From the NCBI GenBank assembly GCA_963700865.1, contig CAVOZC010000020.1:62001-126000 (forward strand): a DNA stretch of 64,000 nt. Direction: 5' to 3'. This document shows, piece after piece, positions 10,117-19,298 of this stretch. How positions within the stretch are numbered: the stretch's first letter is position 1; every line of letters starts with the position of its first letter. The notes under the pieces were generated by a model that did no database searches, was not told where the DNA came from, and saw nothing but the letters and a program-made list of their open reading frames with translations. The position numbers and the translations under genes were made by a program. The DNA comes from CAVOGJ01 sp963700865. Lineage in GTDB: Bacteria; Planctomycetota; Planctomycetia; Pirellulales; Pirellulaceae.

Positions 10117-11376
10117 ATGATCGCCGATAGTTTACGGAGGGACGAGCTCTTACGATCGAGGATCGTCATCACGGGAGTGGGCGTGACCTCGCCGAACGGA
10201 AATAATCTTCCGGAATTTCGTGACAGCCTGCTCAACGGCAAGAGCGGCATCAGTCACTACGAAATTCGCTATTTTGGCAAGACGCTGGCGGGCATCTGCG
10301 ACTTTGAAGCCAAGCGGTACCAGGCGCGGCGCGACATTCGCCGCGGGACGCGGGCGGGATCGGTGGGGGTTTATTGTGCGCATGAAGCCATGCGGGACGC
10401 GGGCCTGGAATTGGATCAACTCGATCTTTCGCGGATTGGCATCTACGTCGGTGTCACGGAGCACGGAAACGTCGAGACGGAAAATGAAATCCACGAAATC
10501 AAAGCGTACGATTACGACACGTCCGTGTGGTCGCACCATCACAACCCCCGCACGGTGGCCAATAATCCGGCGGGCGAAATCGCTTTGAATATGGGGGTCA
10601 CCGGCCCGCATTACACGATCGGGGCGGCGTGTGCGGCAGGGAATGCGGGCATCATTCAGGGCGCTCAGATGCTGATGCTGGATGAATGCGACGTCGCCAT
10701 CGCCGGCGGCGTCTCGGAAAGCATCCACACGTTTGGCATCTTTGCGAGTTTCAAGAGCCAGGGGGCTCTGGCAGAGCATAGCGATCCCGCCCAGGCTTCC
10801 CGGCCATTCGATATGCAACGCAATGGCATCGTCGTTTCGGAGGGAGGCGGATTGTATATTCTCGAACGTTACGAAGATGCCCGGGCACGAGGGGCCCGCA
10901 TCTATGGTGAGCTGGTCGGCTACGCGATGAACACCGACGCCACCGACTTTGTGATGCCCAACCCCGAGCGACAGTCGCAATGTATCGCGCGGGCCCTCAA
11001 GCGGGCCCGACTACGCCCCGATCAGATCGACATCGTGAGTACGCACGCAACCGGCACGATGAGTGGCGATTCGCAGGAGTGTGAGGCCCTGCGGCGCGCC
11101 TTCGACGGATCCGATAAAACCTACTTTAACAATGCCAAGAGTTTTATCGGCCACTGCATGGGGGCGGCCGGAGCCCTCGAATTGGCCGGAAATTTAGGGG
11201 CGTTCGCCGATGGAGTCGTACACGCTACCATCAATGTGGATGAAATTGACCCCGATTGTGACGTGCCCGGACTCGTGATCAATCAGCCGAAAGAGATAGG
11301 CAAAGTCGACTATATCCTCAATAATTCGTTCGGCATGCTCGGCATCAACTCGGTCGTGATCATTCGGCGGATGTGA
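10117..11376 (+). CDS. beta-ketoacyl-ACP synthase (FabF-like), first gene of the lipid operon
   Basis: A thiolase-fold ketosynthase that condenses malonyl-ACP with an acyl chain. The full Cys-His-Lys-His set is present: Cys172 in GAACAAGNAG, His310 in STHATGT, and Lys341/His346 in KSFIGHCMGAAG. The start is ATG at 10117; a TTG lies directly before it. The N-terminal core starts at RIVITGVGVTSPNGN. With about 419 residues it has the usual FabF length. It is followed closely by an acyl carrier protein, two FAD desaturase-like genes, a FabZ-like and a FabI-like gene, so it probably serves a dedicated acyl chain rather than only housekeeping synthesis. No ketoreductase gene is in the operon. Confidence 0.93.
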   Translation: MIADSLRRDELLRSRIVITGVGVTSPNGNNLPEFRDSLLNGKSGISHYEIRYFGKTLAGICDFEAKRYQARRDIRRGTRAGSVGVYCAHEAMRDAGLELDQLDLSRIGIYVGVTEHGNVETENEIHEIKAYDYDTSVWSHHHNPRTVANNPAGEIALNMGVTGPHYTIGAACAAGNAGIIQGAQMLMLDECDVAIAGGVSESIHTFGIFASFKSQGALAEHSDPAQASRPFDMQRNGIVVSEGGGLYILERYEDARARGARIYGELVGYAMNTDATDFVMPNPERQSQCIARALKRARLRPDQIDIVSTHATGTMSGDSQECEALRRAFDGSDKTYFNNAKSFIGHCMGAAGALELAGNLGAFADGVVHATINVDEIDPDCDVPGLVINQPKEIGKVDYILNNSFGMLGINSVVIIRRM

Positions 11377-11522
11377 TCGTTTGCCCGACGAGAAGGCCGG
11401 CGGCGGCGTGTCCCATCGATCCGTCCCGATGCAAGAGAGTTAAAATCGCACCAACAGTCGGCGGTTACCGCCGCCACGAAACGCAGCAGCGCTCGAACCC
11501 GAAGAAGTGGAGACGAATAGGC

Positions 11523-11789
11523 ATGACACCCGCGGAAATCAGAGAAGTCATTGTCGAGATCCTCGAAGACATCGCCCCCGATGAGGACATGAGCGATTTG
11601 AAGGATGATGTCGCCTTTCGCGAACAGCTGGAACTGGACAGTATGGATTTTCTCGACATCGTGATGGAGTTGCGGAAGCGGTACCGCATCCAGATTCCGG
11701 AGGAAGATTATCCACAGCTGGCGAGTATGCACAGCACGACCACCTACCTGACACCCCTCATGTCCGAAATGGAAAAGGCAAGCGCCTGA
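11523..11789 (+). CDS. acyl carrier protein
   Basis: An 88-residue acidic acyl carrier protein. Ser40 in ELDSMDFLD is the 4'-phosphopantetheine attachment site. The frame is open further upstream, but the start at 11523 gives the family length. It lies 146 bases after the ketosynthase and 72 before the first FAD oxidoreductase. The DSMDFLD motif differs from the DSLDTVE of housekeeping AcpP, which supports a dedicated carrier for this operon. Confidence 0.93.
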   Translation: MTPAEIREVIVEILEDIAPDEDMSDLKDDVAFREQLELDSMDFLDIVMELRKRYRIQIPEEDYPQLASMHSTTTYLTPLMSEMEKASA

Positions 11790-11861
11790 TCACGGTTCTC
11801 CGGGATACGGTAGTCGGAGATCGCCAGGGCGCTTGAAAAAGCAGGAGGTCGCCGTAACCGG

Positions 11862-13271
11862 ATGGACGATCATAGCTCCGAGCAGTACGACACCATTATC
11901 ATCGGAGCCGGCATGTCGGGTTTGGCCGCCGGGATTCGGTTGGCGTACTACGACCGGCGAGTCTGCATTCTGGAACGGCACTATACGATTGGCGGACTCA
12001 ACTCGTTCTACCGTCTCCGCGGTCGCGATTATGATGTCGGGCTGCATGCCGTGACGAATTTCACGCCCAAAGGGACGCGGAAGGGTCCGCTTGCCCGACT
12101 GCTTAAGCAGCTCCGTTTCCGCTGGGACGATTTCTCGTTGGCGCCGCAAGCCGGTTCGGCGATTCGATTTCCGGGTGTTGAACTGAAGTTCAATAACGGT
12201 TTGGAACTGTTGACGGCCGAGATTCAACGGGCCTTTCCGGCAGAGATCGACAATTTTCGGCAACTGGTGGGGCGGATCGTCGAGTACGATGATCTCGACC
12301 AGGCGGCCTTTGACCTTTCGGCTCGGGAACTCGTCGCCGGGATCATTCGTGATCCGCTCTTGATCGAGATGCTTTTCTGTCCCTTGATGTGGTATGGCAA
12401 TGCCCGCGTGCATGACATGGACTTTGGACAGTTCTGCATCATGTTCCGCAGCATTTTCATGGAAGGGTTCGCGCGCCCCTTGGCGGGGGTCCGACTGATC
12501 CTCAAGAACCTCGTGCGTCGCTTTCGCGAGCTGGGAGGCGAATTACGATTGAGACAGGGGGTCAGCCGTATCCGCGTCGAAGATGGTCGAGCCGTCGGGG
12601 TCGTCCTGGACGACGGACGGGAGTTGTCCTGCCGACGTGTCCTCTCCTCGGCCGGTTGGGTCGAAACCATGCGAATGTGCGACGACGTGCCGGCCGCAAA
12701 TCCCGCCGAAGCGGGCCGCATGTCCTTCACCGAATCGGTTTCGATTCTGGATTGTAAACCGGCCAACATCGGCTTCGGCGAGACCATCGTATTTTACAAC
12801 GACAGTGAATCCTTCGATTGGCGGCCTGCCGACCGGCTCTGCGATGTCCGCACGGGCGTCATTTGCTCGCCCAACAATTATCTCTACAACAGCCCCGATG
12901 AAGAAACCAGGCTGCCGGACGGCGTCATTCGCATCACTTCGATCGCGAATTTTCACCAATGGACGGAACTGGCCGAGGATCAGTATCGGCTGGAGAAAGC
13001 ACGCTGGTATGATCGAGCGGCCGCGTCAGCCGTGCGGTTCATGCCGGAATTTCGCCAGCATGTGATTGAGACTGATTTCTTCACCCCCCGCACCATCCGC
13101 CGCTTCACGTGGCACGACAACGGAGCCGTCTATGGGGCGCCCCGGAAACGACTGGACGGGCGAACGCATCTGGACAACGTCTTCATCTGTGGCACCGACC
13201 AGGGCTTTGTCGGCATCGTGGGTGCAATCGTCAGCGGCATTTCCATCGCCAATCAGCACCTGTTGGTGTAG
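11862..13271 (+). CDS. phytoene-desaturase-like FAD oxidoreductase A
   Basis: A CrtI-type NAD(P)/FAD-dependent oxidoreductase of 469 residues. The dinucleotide-binding motif IIIGAGMSGLAAG is at residues 12-24, followed by ILERHYTIGGLNSFY, the characteristic second FAD contact. The C-terminal FAD motif is in NVFICGTDQGFVGIVGAIVSG. CrtI-family enzymes introduce or isomerise double bonds in long lipids. Here the neighbours are fatty-acid-type genes, so the substrate is more likely an ACP-bound or free acyl chain than a carotenoid; that is inference. The next gene is a second, diverged member of the same superfamily. Confidence 0.88.
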   Translation: MDDHSSEQYDTIIIGAGMSGLAAGIRLAYYDRRVCILERHYTIGGLNSFYRLRGRDYDVGLHAVTNFTPKGTRKGPLARLLKQLRFRWDDFSLAPQAGSAIRFPGVELKFNNGLELLTAEIQRAFPAEIDNFRQLVGRIVEYDDLDQAAFDLSARELVAGIIRDPLLIEMLFCPLMWYGNARVHDMDFGQFCIMFRSIFMEGFARPLAGVRLILKNLVRRFRELGGELRLRQGVSRIRVEDGRAVGVVLDDGRELSCRRVLSSAGWVETMRMCDDVPAANPAEAGRMSFTESVSILDCKPANIGFGETIVFYNDSESFDWRPADRLCDVRTGVICSPNNYLYNSPDEETRLPDGVIRITSIANFHQWTELAEDQYRLEKARWYDRAAASAVRFMPEFRQHVIETDFFTPRTIRRFTWHDNGAVYGAPRKRLDGRTHLDNVFICGTDQGFVGIVGAIVSGISIANQHLLV

Positions 13272-13389
13272 GCCGCCGCTTGGTCTAATGGAGGCCCCAT
13301 GGACGGCTGCCGCCGTGGTTGGTCAAGCGAACGGCAACCCCCCATCTGCACGCACCTACCCAAACTGAACCAGCAGCGACCCTTCCATC

Positions 13390-14862
13390 ATGCCTAAGGA
13401 CTTTCTCGCAGGAACGAAAGAGCACTACGACGTCGTTGTCATTGGCAGCGGCCTCGGTGGACTGACCGCCGCCAACATTCTGGCTCGACAAGGCCGCAGT
13501 GTGCTGCTGTTGGAACAGCACTACAAACTTGGCGGCATGGCCACCTGGTTCAAGCGACCGGGAGGTCACATCTTCGATATTTCGCTGCACGGTTTTCCCC
13601 ACGGCATGATCAAGAGCTGCCGCCGCTACTGGAACGCGGAAATTGCCGACGCCATCGTCCCCCTGCGAAACATGCGTTTCGACAATCCGATGTTCTCGCT
13701 GACGACCACCTACGATCGGACTGATTTTACGCGCCTACTCATCGAAAAATTCCATGTCGCTCCGGAAACGGTGGAATCATTCTTCACCACTGTCCGCGGC
13801 ATGAACTTCTATGACGATCAGTCGACGACCACCGGCGAGCTGTTCGAGCGGTTCTTTCCCGGCCGGCAGGATATCGTGCGGCTGCTACTGGAACCGATTG
13901 TCTACGCCAATGGCTCGACGTTGGAAGACCCCGCGATCACGTATGGGATCGTGTTTTCAAATTTCATGAACAAGGGCGTCTACACCTATCAGGGTGGCAC
14001 CGACCGGCTCGTCCAGACGATGCATGATGAAATGCGGAAGAACAAGGTCGACGTTCGCATCAACTGCAACGTGTCGGCGATCCACGTGCAGCGAGACCGA
14101 ATTCGCGGAGTGACCGTGAACGGCCGCACCATTCGCTGCGACAGCGTGGTGTCGAACGCAAATTTGAAGGCCACGATTTTTCAAATGGTCGGACCGGAAC
14201 ACTTTGACCCGTCCTTTGTGGATGAGGCGCGGGCCGTGCGGCTAAATAACTCGAGTACACAAGTCTACATCGCGCTGCGACCGGACGACACCATTGACGA
14301 ATCGACCGGCGACTTGCTCTTCAGTTCCACGTCGCCCGAATTTCGCACCGAGTTGTTGCTCAGCCGCGATATTACCAGTCGCACCTATTCGTTCTACTAT
14401 CCCCGCACGCGGCCTCAGGCGCGGGCCCGTCACCTGATCGTTTCCAGCACGAATGCACATTATGATGATTGGGCCGGGATGAGCCGCGAGGAATATGCCG
14501 CCAGCAAGCAGGACCTCATCGAAACAACACTGGACGCGCTTGACGTCTACGTTCCCGATATTCGTGAACGGGCCGATCACGTGGAAGCCGCGACGCCGGT
14601 CACGTTCCAGCACTACACCCGGCATCTCGAAGGAGCCAGTTTTGGCACCAAATTCGAGGGACTTGCCGTCAGTCGCAGCCTGCCAGAGCAGGTGGCGGGA
14701 CTCTATCACGCCGGTAGCGTCGGCATCATCATGTCGGGCTGGCTCGGTGCCATCAACTATGGGGTCATTGTCGCCAATGACGTGGATACTTTCCTCATGA
14801 ATCAAGCCATCCGTACGGGACGAGCCGCGGACGCGACCTCTTCGGCGGGGAGTCAGCAATGA
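13390..14862 (+). CDS. phytoene-desaturase-like FAD oxidoreductase B
   Basis: A second CrtI-type FAD oxidoreductase, 490 residues. The motif VVIGSGLGGLTAA lies at residues 16-28, followed by LLLEQHYKLGGMATWF. The C-terminal FAD-binding segment is in GLYHAGSVGIIMSGWLGAINYG. It is clearly paralogous to the preceding gene but diverged through the middle. Its stop overlaps the start of the FabZ-like gene by four bases (ATGA), so the two are translationally coupled. Paired CrtI-like enzymes inside a fatty-acid-type operon recall the gene content of clusters proposed for ladderane lipids in anammox planctomycetes. Confidence 0.88.
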   Translation: MPKDFLAGTKEHYDVVVIGSGLGGLTAANILARQGRSVLLLEQHYKLGGMATWFKRPGGHIFDISLHGFPHGMIKSCRRYWNAEIADAIVPLRNMRFDNPMFSLTTTYDRTDFTRLLIEKFHVAPETVESFFTTVRGMNFYDDQSTTTGELFERFFPGRQDIVRLLLEPIVYANGSTLEDPAITYGIVFSNFMNKGVYTYQGGTDRLVQTMHDEMRKNKVDVRINCNVSAIHVQRDRIRGVTVNGRTIRCDSVVSNANLKATIFQMVGPEHFDPSFVDEARAVRLNNSSTQVYIALRPDDTIDESTGDLLFSSTSPEFRTELLLSRDITSRTYSFYYPRTRPQARARHLIVSSTNAHYDDWAGMSREEYAASKQDLIETTLDALDVYVPDIRERADHVEAATPVTFQHYTRHLEGASFGTKFEGLAVSRSLPEQVAGLYHAGSVGIIMSGWLGAINYGVIVANDVDTFLMNQAIRTGRAADATSSAGSQQ

Positions 14863-15296
14863 GCCTCGAAGAAATCATGGCGGCCATCCCGCACCGCCCA
14901 CCCATGCTGCTGCTCGACCGCATTATTGAGCAGAGTCAGACGCAGATCGTTTGCCGCAAGACGTTTTCGGCCGACGAGCATTTTCTGCAAGGGCATTATC
15001 CGGGAAATCCAATCGTACCGGGAATTGTCCTCTGTGAAGCGGGCATGCAGGCCGGTGCGGTCCTCTTGTCCCGCTTGGCCGAACCGACCGGAGATCATGT
15101 TCCCGTGGCGACGAGGCTGAAAGACGTCAAGTTTAAACAGATCGTGCGACCGGGCGATGTGATCGATATCGAAGTGACACTCGATGAACACATGGCAAAC
15201 GCGTTCTTCCTGACAGCCAAGATCACTTCAGGTCGCAAGCTGGCGGCTCGATTCGAGTTCGCATGCGCGTTGGCGATGGTTCCCCTGCCAGATTGA
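14859..15296 (+). CDS. 3-hydroxyacyl-ACP dehydratase (FabZ-like)
   Basis: A hot-dog-fold dehydratase that removes water from 3-hydroxyacyl-ACP to give trans-2-enoyl-ACP. PHRPPMLLLDRI opens the fold, and FLQGHYPGNPIVPGIVLCEAGMQ carries the active-site histidine and glutamate. Its 145 residues match FabZ. The start overlaps the stop of the previous gene. It supplies the dehydration step of the operon, between the ketosynthase and the enoyl reductase. The 3-ketoacyl reduction must come from a gene elsewhere. Confidence 0.92.
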   Translation: MSLEEIMAAIPHRPPMLLLDRIIEQSQTQIVCRKTFSADEHFLQGHYPGNPIVPGIVLCEAGMQAGAVLLSRLAEPTGDHVPVATRLKDVKFKQIVRPGDVIDIEVTLDEHMANAFFLTAKITSGRKLAARFEFACALAMVPLPD

Positions 15297-15371
15297 ACGT
15301 GTCCCCACCCGGTCCAGCCGACGGGCAAAATCGAGCTGGTCAGCCCTTGATTCCCTGGTACGAGCCGCACG

Positions 15372-16181
15372 ATGGATTTTCTCAATCTTAAGGAAAAACG
15401 CATCCTGGTAATGGGCGTGGCGAATCGCAAGAGCGTGGCCTATCACATTGCGCGTGTCCTGGAGCAGGCCGGTGCCGAGGTCATCTACGCGGTCCGTAGC
15501 CACCAGCGACGCGAGGAATTGAGTTCGCGCCTGGAAGATCGCACCATGCACGTCTGTGACGTCGAACGCCCGTCCGATATTGATGCACTTGCGGCCGAAC
15601 TTGCCCGCGACCGGCGACCGCTCGCCGGACTCGTCCATGCCATCGCCTATGCCGACTATGCGGACGGCATGCGGCCTTTTCATGAAACGGGCAAGGCTCA
15701 GTTTTTGCAGGCGGTGGACATTTCCTGCTTTTCGCTGATCAATGTCTGCAATGCCCTTCGCGAGCAATTCGCCACTGATGGCTCGGTGGTCACCATCTCC
15801 ATTTCCACGACCCGCATGGCCAGCGAAAACTATGGATACATGGCACCGATCAAAGCCGCCTTGGACTCAACCGTCGTGTTTCTCGCCAAATCGTTCAGCC
15901 GGTTTTCTGAGGTCCGCTTCAACGCCGTGGCCCCAGGGCTGCTCAAGACATCCGCCTCCGCCGGCATTCCCGGCTATGTCGAATCGTATCTCTTCGCAGA
16001 GCAGGTTATTCCGCGGAAGCGAGCCGTGCAGACAGAAGAAGCCGCCCATGTCGCCGCGTTTCTGCTCAGCCCCCGCTCGAGCGGCATCAATGCGCAATCG
16101 ATCGTGGTCGATGCGGGTATGTCGATCAACTATTTCGACGCGGCGATTGTGCGGCAAGCCATGCGACCTGACTCGCCATGA
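15372..16181 (+). CDS. enoyl-ACP reductase (FabI-like SDR)
   Basis: An NADH-dependent SDR enoyl reductase. GVANRKSVAYHIARVLEQAGAEV is the FabI cofactor motif. ENYGYMAPIKAAL supplies the Tyr-x6-Lys catalytic pair typical of FabI rather than the Tyr-x3-Lys of ordinary SDRs. RFNAVAPGLLKTSAS is the substrate-binding region. It has 269 residues. It diverges noticeably from housekeeping FabI, and one enoyl reductase in an operon with two desaturase-like enzymes suggests a tailored chain. It is the last gene of the plus-strand operon; the next gene is convergent. Confidence 0.88.
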   Translation: MDFLNLKEKRILVMGVANRKSVAYHIARVLEQAGAEVIYAVRSHQRREELSSRLEDRTMHVCDVERPSDIDALAAELARDRRPLAGLVHAIAYADYADGMRPFHETGKAQFLQAVDISCFSLINVCNALREQFATDGSVVTISISTTRMASENYGYMAPIKAALDSTVVFLAKSFSRFSEVRFNAVAPGLLKTSASAGIPGYVESYLFAEQVIPRKRAVQTEEAAHVAAFLLSPRSSGINAQSIVVDAGMSINYFDAAIVRQAMRPDSP

Positions 16182-16287
16182 ATTTCTCTGGCAGCGTCCC
16201 CGCGTTTGCCGTGGGGCGTTTCAGGCTCATCGGCCGCCCCGCGCCGGCGCGTCAACGCCCGCAGGCAACGTGGATGATGGTTGATCA

Positions 16288-17988
16288 TCACTCCACATGT
16301 TTTGCGAAACACGACTGGCTGACAGCCGCTCCACGCCGCAGCGCGAGCAAGAAACCGACGAGCCAAACGGGACTTGCCATCTCCGGAACGGCAACCGGCC
16401 TACCCGCGGTCTGAAATTTATTGACATTCCACAAATTAAAATCGGAAACATCGACCGTGCCGTCGGCATTGAAGTCGCCCAGGCACCAAGCCGTCGCAGG
16501 CGTGAATTTGCTCGTGTTCCAGGCATTGAAATCGGAAACATCCACGGTGCCATCGAGATTCGCGTCGCCGATCAGGTAAGCAGCCCCCGACATCAGGTTT
16601 GCCGCGCCCGCCTCCGCCAACCATGCGTCGCGGTCGGCCAGGTCGACGTTGCCATCGCCCGTTAAATCGAACCCGCCGTCATTTTCACCGGCCGCAATGG
16701 CGGCCACGAGCTGGTCAATATCGGAGCAGTCAAGACTACCATCGTCGTTAAAGTCCCCGTCGGGAAGTAGCGACACGGGCCGCAGCAACACCAGGCTCCC
16801 GTCCGCGACGGAGCTCGGCTGGTCCGGATCGTAATACTGGAAGATGGCCGATATGTCACCCAGGTTATTGATCCGCGGCGCGCCACTTTGACTGAAATCC
16901 AAGTCGCGTCGTCCCAATTGGCGGGGGCCGAGGTCGGTGAGCAACGTATCCCCCTCGCCGAACACGCGGAAGACACTCTTCCCGTCACCGACGAAGACAC
17001 TGCTCCGTCCCGCCATATCGTCGCCGCGAAAAACGACCAGCCCCATATCGTTGACGTCGGGGGAAAAAATATCAATCGTGGCCACCATGCCGGCACCCTC
17101 TTGCGCAATCAATTCCGCCACATCGCGTTCCGCGTCGTAACGATAAATGCCCGACACGCCCTGCCGATCCAACGCCTGAAACGCTACCCGCTGCCCGTTA
17201 TTACTGATCGTCACCCCATTCGTCACGAACTCGCTGAAGGGAGACAGCGGGTCGGTCTCGGTTTCCACCGCGACCAGTTGGGAACTCAGGTCCGCGTCAA
17301 AGATGCGGATTTCCTCAAAATCAAAACCGGCCGTCGTCGAGACCTTGGCGGCAATTCGAGCCCCCTGGGGCCCGTTCGAGCCACTCAGATCGGGCGTATA
17401 CAGGAACGAGTAGCGGCTGCTGGCGTCCAGTCCCCGATCCGCGACGTAAGGCTGCAACGTGGGAAATCCGCTGCCTCCCACACTCGTAAACGTACCCAGC
17501 ACGTCCCCGCTGAAGCCGATGTCGAACCGCCCGCCAAACAGCCCGGAACCACTTAGCTGGAGGCCGCTGCTGCCAGTGACACCAAGCGGATAATTGATCG
17601 GCTGCGATGTCCCGGCCGCACGGTCGTAGACATAGAGCGCCTCATCCAGTCCGACCGTCAAGGCGGCAAATCCCGCATTGTTCACCGTCGGATCGCCCGA
17701 AATGGTATCGGTCGCGTTAAAGACGATACCGCCCGCCGCCGCTTCTCCGAAGAACATGCCCGGATTTCCCGTGTCGCCGACGTAATTCACGTCCACGACG
17801 ACTTGCCGGGCATCATTCAAGCCGGCCGTGGCCGATGCGATGCTACTTCCCGCGGGCAGGCGGAAGGCAGTGATGCCGGTCCGCGCGTAGATTTCGGGCG
17901 GTAGATAAGCGGGTATTCCGGCAGTTACGTGGCACACGTGCGACAATACGGTCAGCATGCCAACGCCCAGCGACGGGAGGGTTTTCAT
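16288..17988 (-). CDS. secreted protein with dockerin-like repeats and PEP-CTERM-like tail
   Basis: An exported protein of about 566 residues, starting at MKTLPSLGVGMLTVLS with a signal peptide. The N-terminal 430 residues form a low-complexity, beta-rich region (probably repeats of a propeller or sandwich) that I cannot place. The C-terminus carries four Ca-binding loops of dockerin/EF-hand type: DFNDDGSLDCSD, DLTGDGNVDLAD, DANLDGTVDVSD and DFNADGTVDVSD. It ends in VPEMASPVWLVGFLLALRRG, a PEP-CTERM-like sorting signal with a Pro-Glu motif, a hydrophobic helix and arginines. The frame is open upstream, but the start at 17988 gives a clean signal peptide. The same C-terminal cassette occurs in the gene at 49497. 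Confidence 0.82.
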   Translation of the reverse strand: MKTLPSLGVGMLTVLSHVCHVTAGIPAYLPPEIYARTGITAFRLPAGSSIASATAGLNDARQVVVDVNYVGDTGNPGMFFGEAAAGGIVFNATDTISGDPTVNNAGFAALTVGLDEALYVYDRAAGTSQPINYPLGVTGSSGLQLSGSGLFGGRFDIGFSGDVLGTFTSVGGSGFPTLQPYVADRGLDASSRYSFLYTPDLSGSNGPQGARIAAKVSTTAGFDFEEIRIFDADLSSQLVAVETETDPLSPFSEFVTNGVTISNNGQRVAFQALDRQGVSGIYRYDAERDVAELIAQEGAGMVATIDIFSPDVNDMGLVVFRGDDMAGRSSVFVGDGKSVFRVFGEGDTLLTDLGPRQLGRRDLDFSQSGAPRINNLGDISAIFQYYDPDQPSSVADGSLVLLRPVSLLPDGDFNDDGSLDCSDIDQLVAAIAAGENDGGFDLTGDGNVDLADRDAWLAEAGAANLMSGAAYLIGDANLDGTVDVSDFNAWNTSKFTPATAWCLGDFNADGTVDVSDFNLWNVNKFQTAGRPVAVPEMASPVWLVGFLLALRRGAAVSQSCFAKHVE

Positions 17989-18149
17989 TCCGGCGGCTCC
18001 TGTAAATCGTTCTCGGCACCAGGCCGGCGGTAGTCGACCAAGCCAGCCGGAGTCGGTTATTGCTCGACACGTGTCGGTAGCGGCCCGCTTCACCCTGCCA
18101 ACCACGTCAACGGCGGGGCGGAAAACTTCCGAGCGGACGCACGAAGCGT

Positions 18150-19298
18150 TCAGCCTAACATCGGGGGGACGGCGGTGGAAGTTTTTCTCGCCACTTGCTC
18201 GGGCAACGAATCGCGGACTGCCCGTGGATCATGCGACTCGACCAGGCTCCGCTGCCAGTCGACCCCCAGCATGATCGAGTTGATTCCGGATCCGATCCCG
18301 AGCAGGCCGACATGGTCTCCCCCGCGCAGGTGGCCCTGCTGTGCGGCAATTCCCAGCGTGATTGGCAGCACGACACTCCCGGTATTTCCCAACCACTCGA
18401 CCGTGGCAAAATCGCGTTCGAGCGGCACGTCGAGCGCTTCCAACATCATGCGACGATGGGCCGTCCCGACCTGATGACAGATCGTTTTCGTGACGTCTTC
18501 CCGTCGCCATTCGGTGGCGGATAACAGCTCGTCAAAGGCCGCCACGCCAGCCTCCACGCCAGCCCGCATGAGTGTTTCGGAATCGGTTTCCATGAGCGGT
18601 TGCATGCCCGAGGCAACCGCTTCGTCCGCACCGCTGTGGCACAGCCGATGGTGACTCGTTTCCGCGCGGGCTACGGCCGCGACCAGGCGATTTCCAGTTT
18701 GGCTGATCGCTTGCGATGTCAGCAGGAGAGCACAACTGCCCGACCCGATCGTCAAGGAGGCAATGGCCGACTTGATGCTCGATCGCGTAAGCGACAAATC
18801 ACCGTTCAGCGCGTCGATCGTCGTCTCGACCAATTGGCGACTCCCCTCCGTACCGACCACCAGACCCGCCTGAATCTCACCCAACTCGATCAACTGCGCG
18901 ATCTGGATCGCTCCATTCAACAGCCCCAGGCATGCATTCGAAACGTCATAGACCAGGCAGTTCGCAGGCAATCCCAGCTCGTGATGAACCCGGCAGGCCG
19001 TAGCGGGCTCGAGATGATCGCGGCACACCGAAGCGTGGATCAGGCAACCCATCTGGGAACGATCCAGGCCGGCGGCGGAGATCGCCAGCTCGCCACTCTC
19101 GACGCTCTTCTCACTGGGCAACATGCCCGCGGGCCAAAAACGACGCTCGCGAATGCCCGTAATCAAGGCCAGCCGTCCGGCTGGGAGGCGAAGCCGTTCG
19201 TAAAGCGGAATTAATCGCTCCTCAATGTCCTCGCTGGTCACCACGTCGCCGGGAAGACAGAAGCCAATCGATTCGAGACAAACTCGAGAAAAATTCAT
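18150..19298 (-). CDS. oleA: OleA-like thiolase (long-chain olefin synthesis)
   Basis: OleA joins two fatty acyl-CoAs head to head to make a beta-keto acid, the first step of long-chain olefin synthesis. The thiolase-III residues are present: Cys123 in SNACLGLLNG, His275 in ICHQVGTAH and Asn305 in WLGNTGSVV. VCRDHLEPATA with Glu97 matches the glutamate typical of OleA rather than of FabH. It has about 382 residues. I chose the start at 19298 (MNFSRVCLESIGF). It sits on the strand opposite the lipid operon. OleC and OleD homologues lie 16 kb away; no OleB gene was found. Confidence 0.85.
   Translation of the reverse strand: MNFSRVCLESIGFCLPGDVVTSEDIEERLIPLYERLRLPAGRLALITGIRERRFWPAGMLPSEKSVESGELAISAAGLDRSQMGCLIHASVCRDHLEPATACRVHHELGLPANCLVYDVSNACLGLLNGAIQIAQLIELGEIQAGLVVGTEGSRQLVETTIDALNGDLSLTRSSIKSAIASLTIGSGSCALLLTSQAISQTGNRLVAAVARAETSHHRLCHSGADEAVASGMQPLMETDSETLMRAGVEAGVAAFDELLSATEWRREDVTKTICHQVGTAHRRMMLEALDVPLERDFATVEWLGNTGSVVLPITLGIAAQQGHLRGGDHVGLLGIGSGINSIMLGVDWQRSLVESHDPRAVRDSLPEQVARKTSTAVPPMLG

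Noticed and set aside
10117..16181. Calling the operon a ladderane pathway and the organism an anammox bacterium
   Set aside because: Only gene content is similar; no anammox genes are present and the product is unknown.
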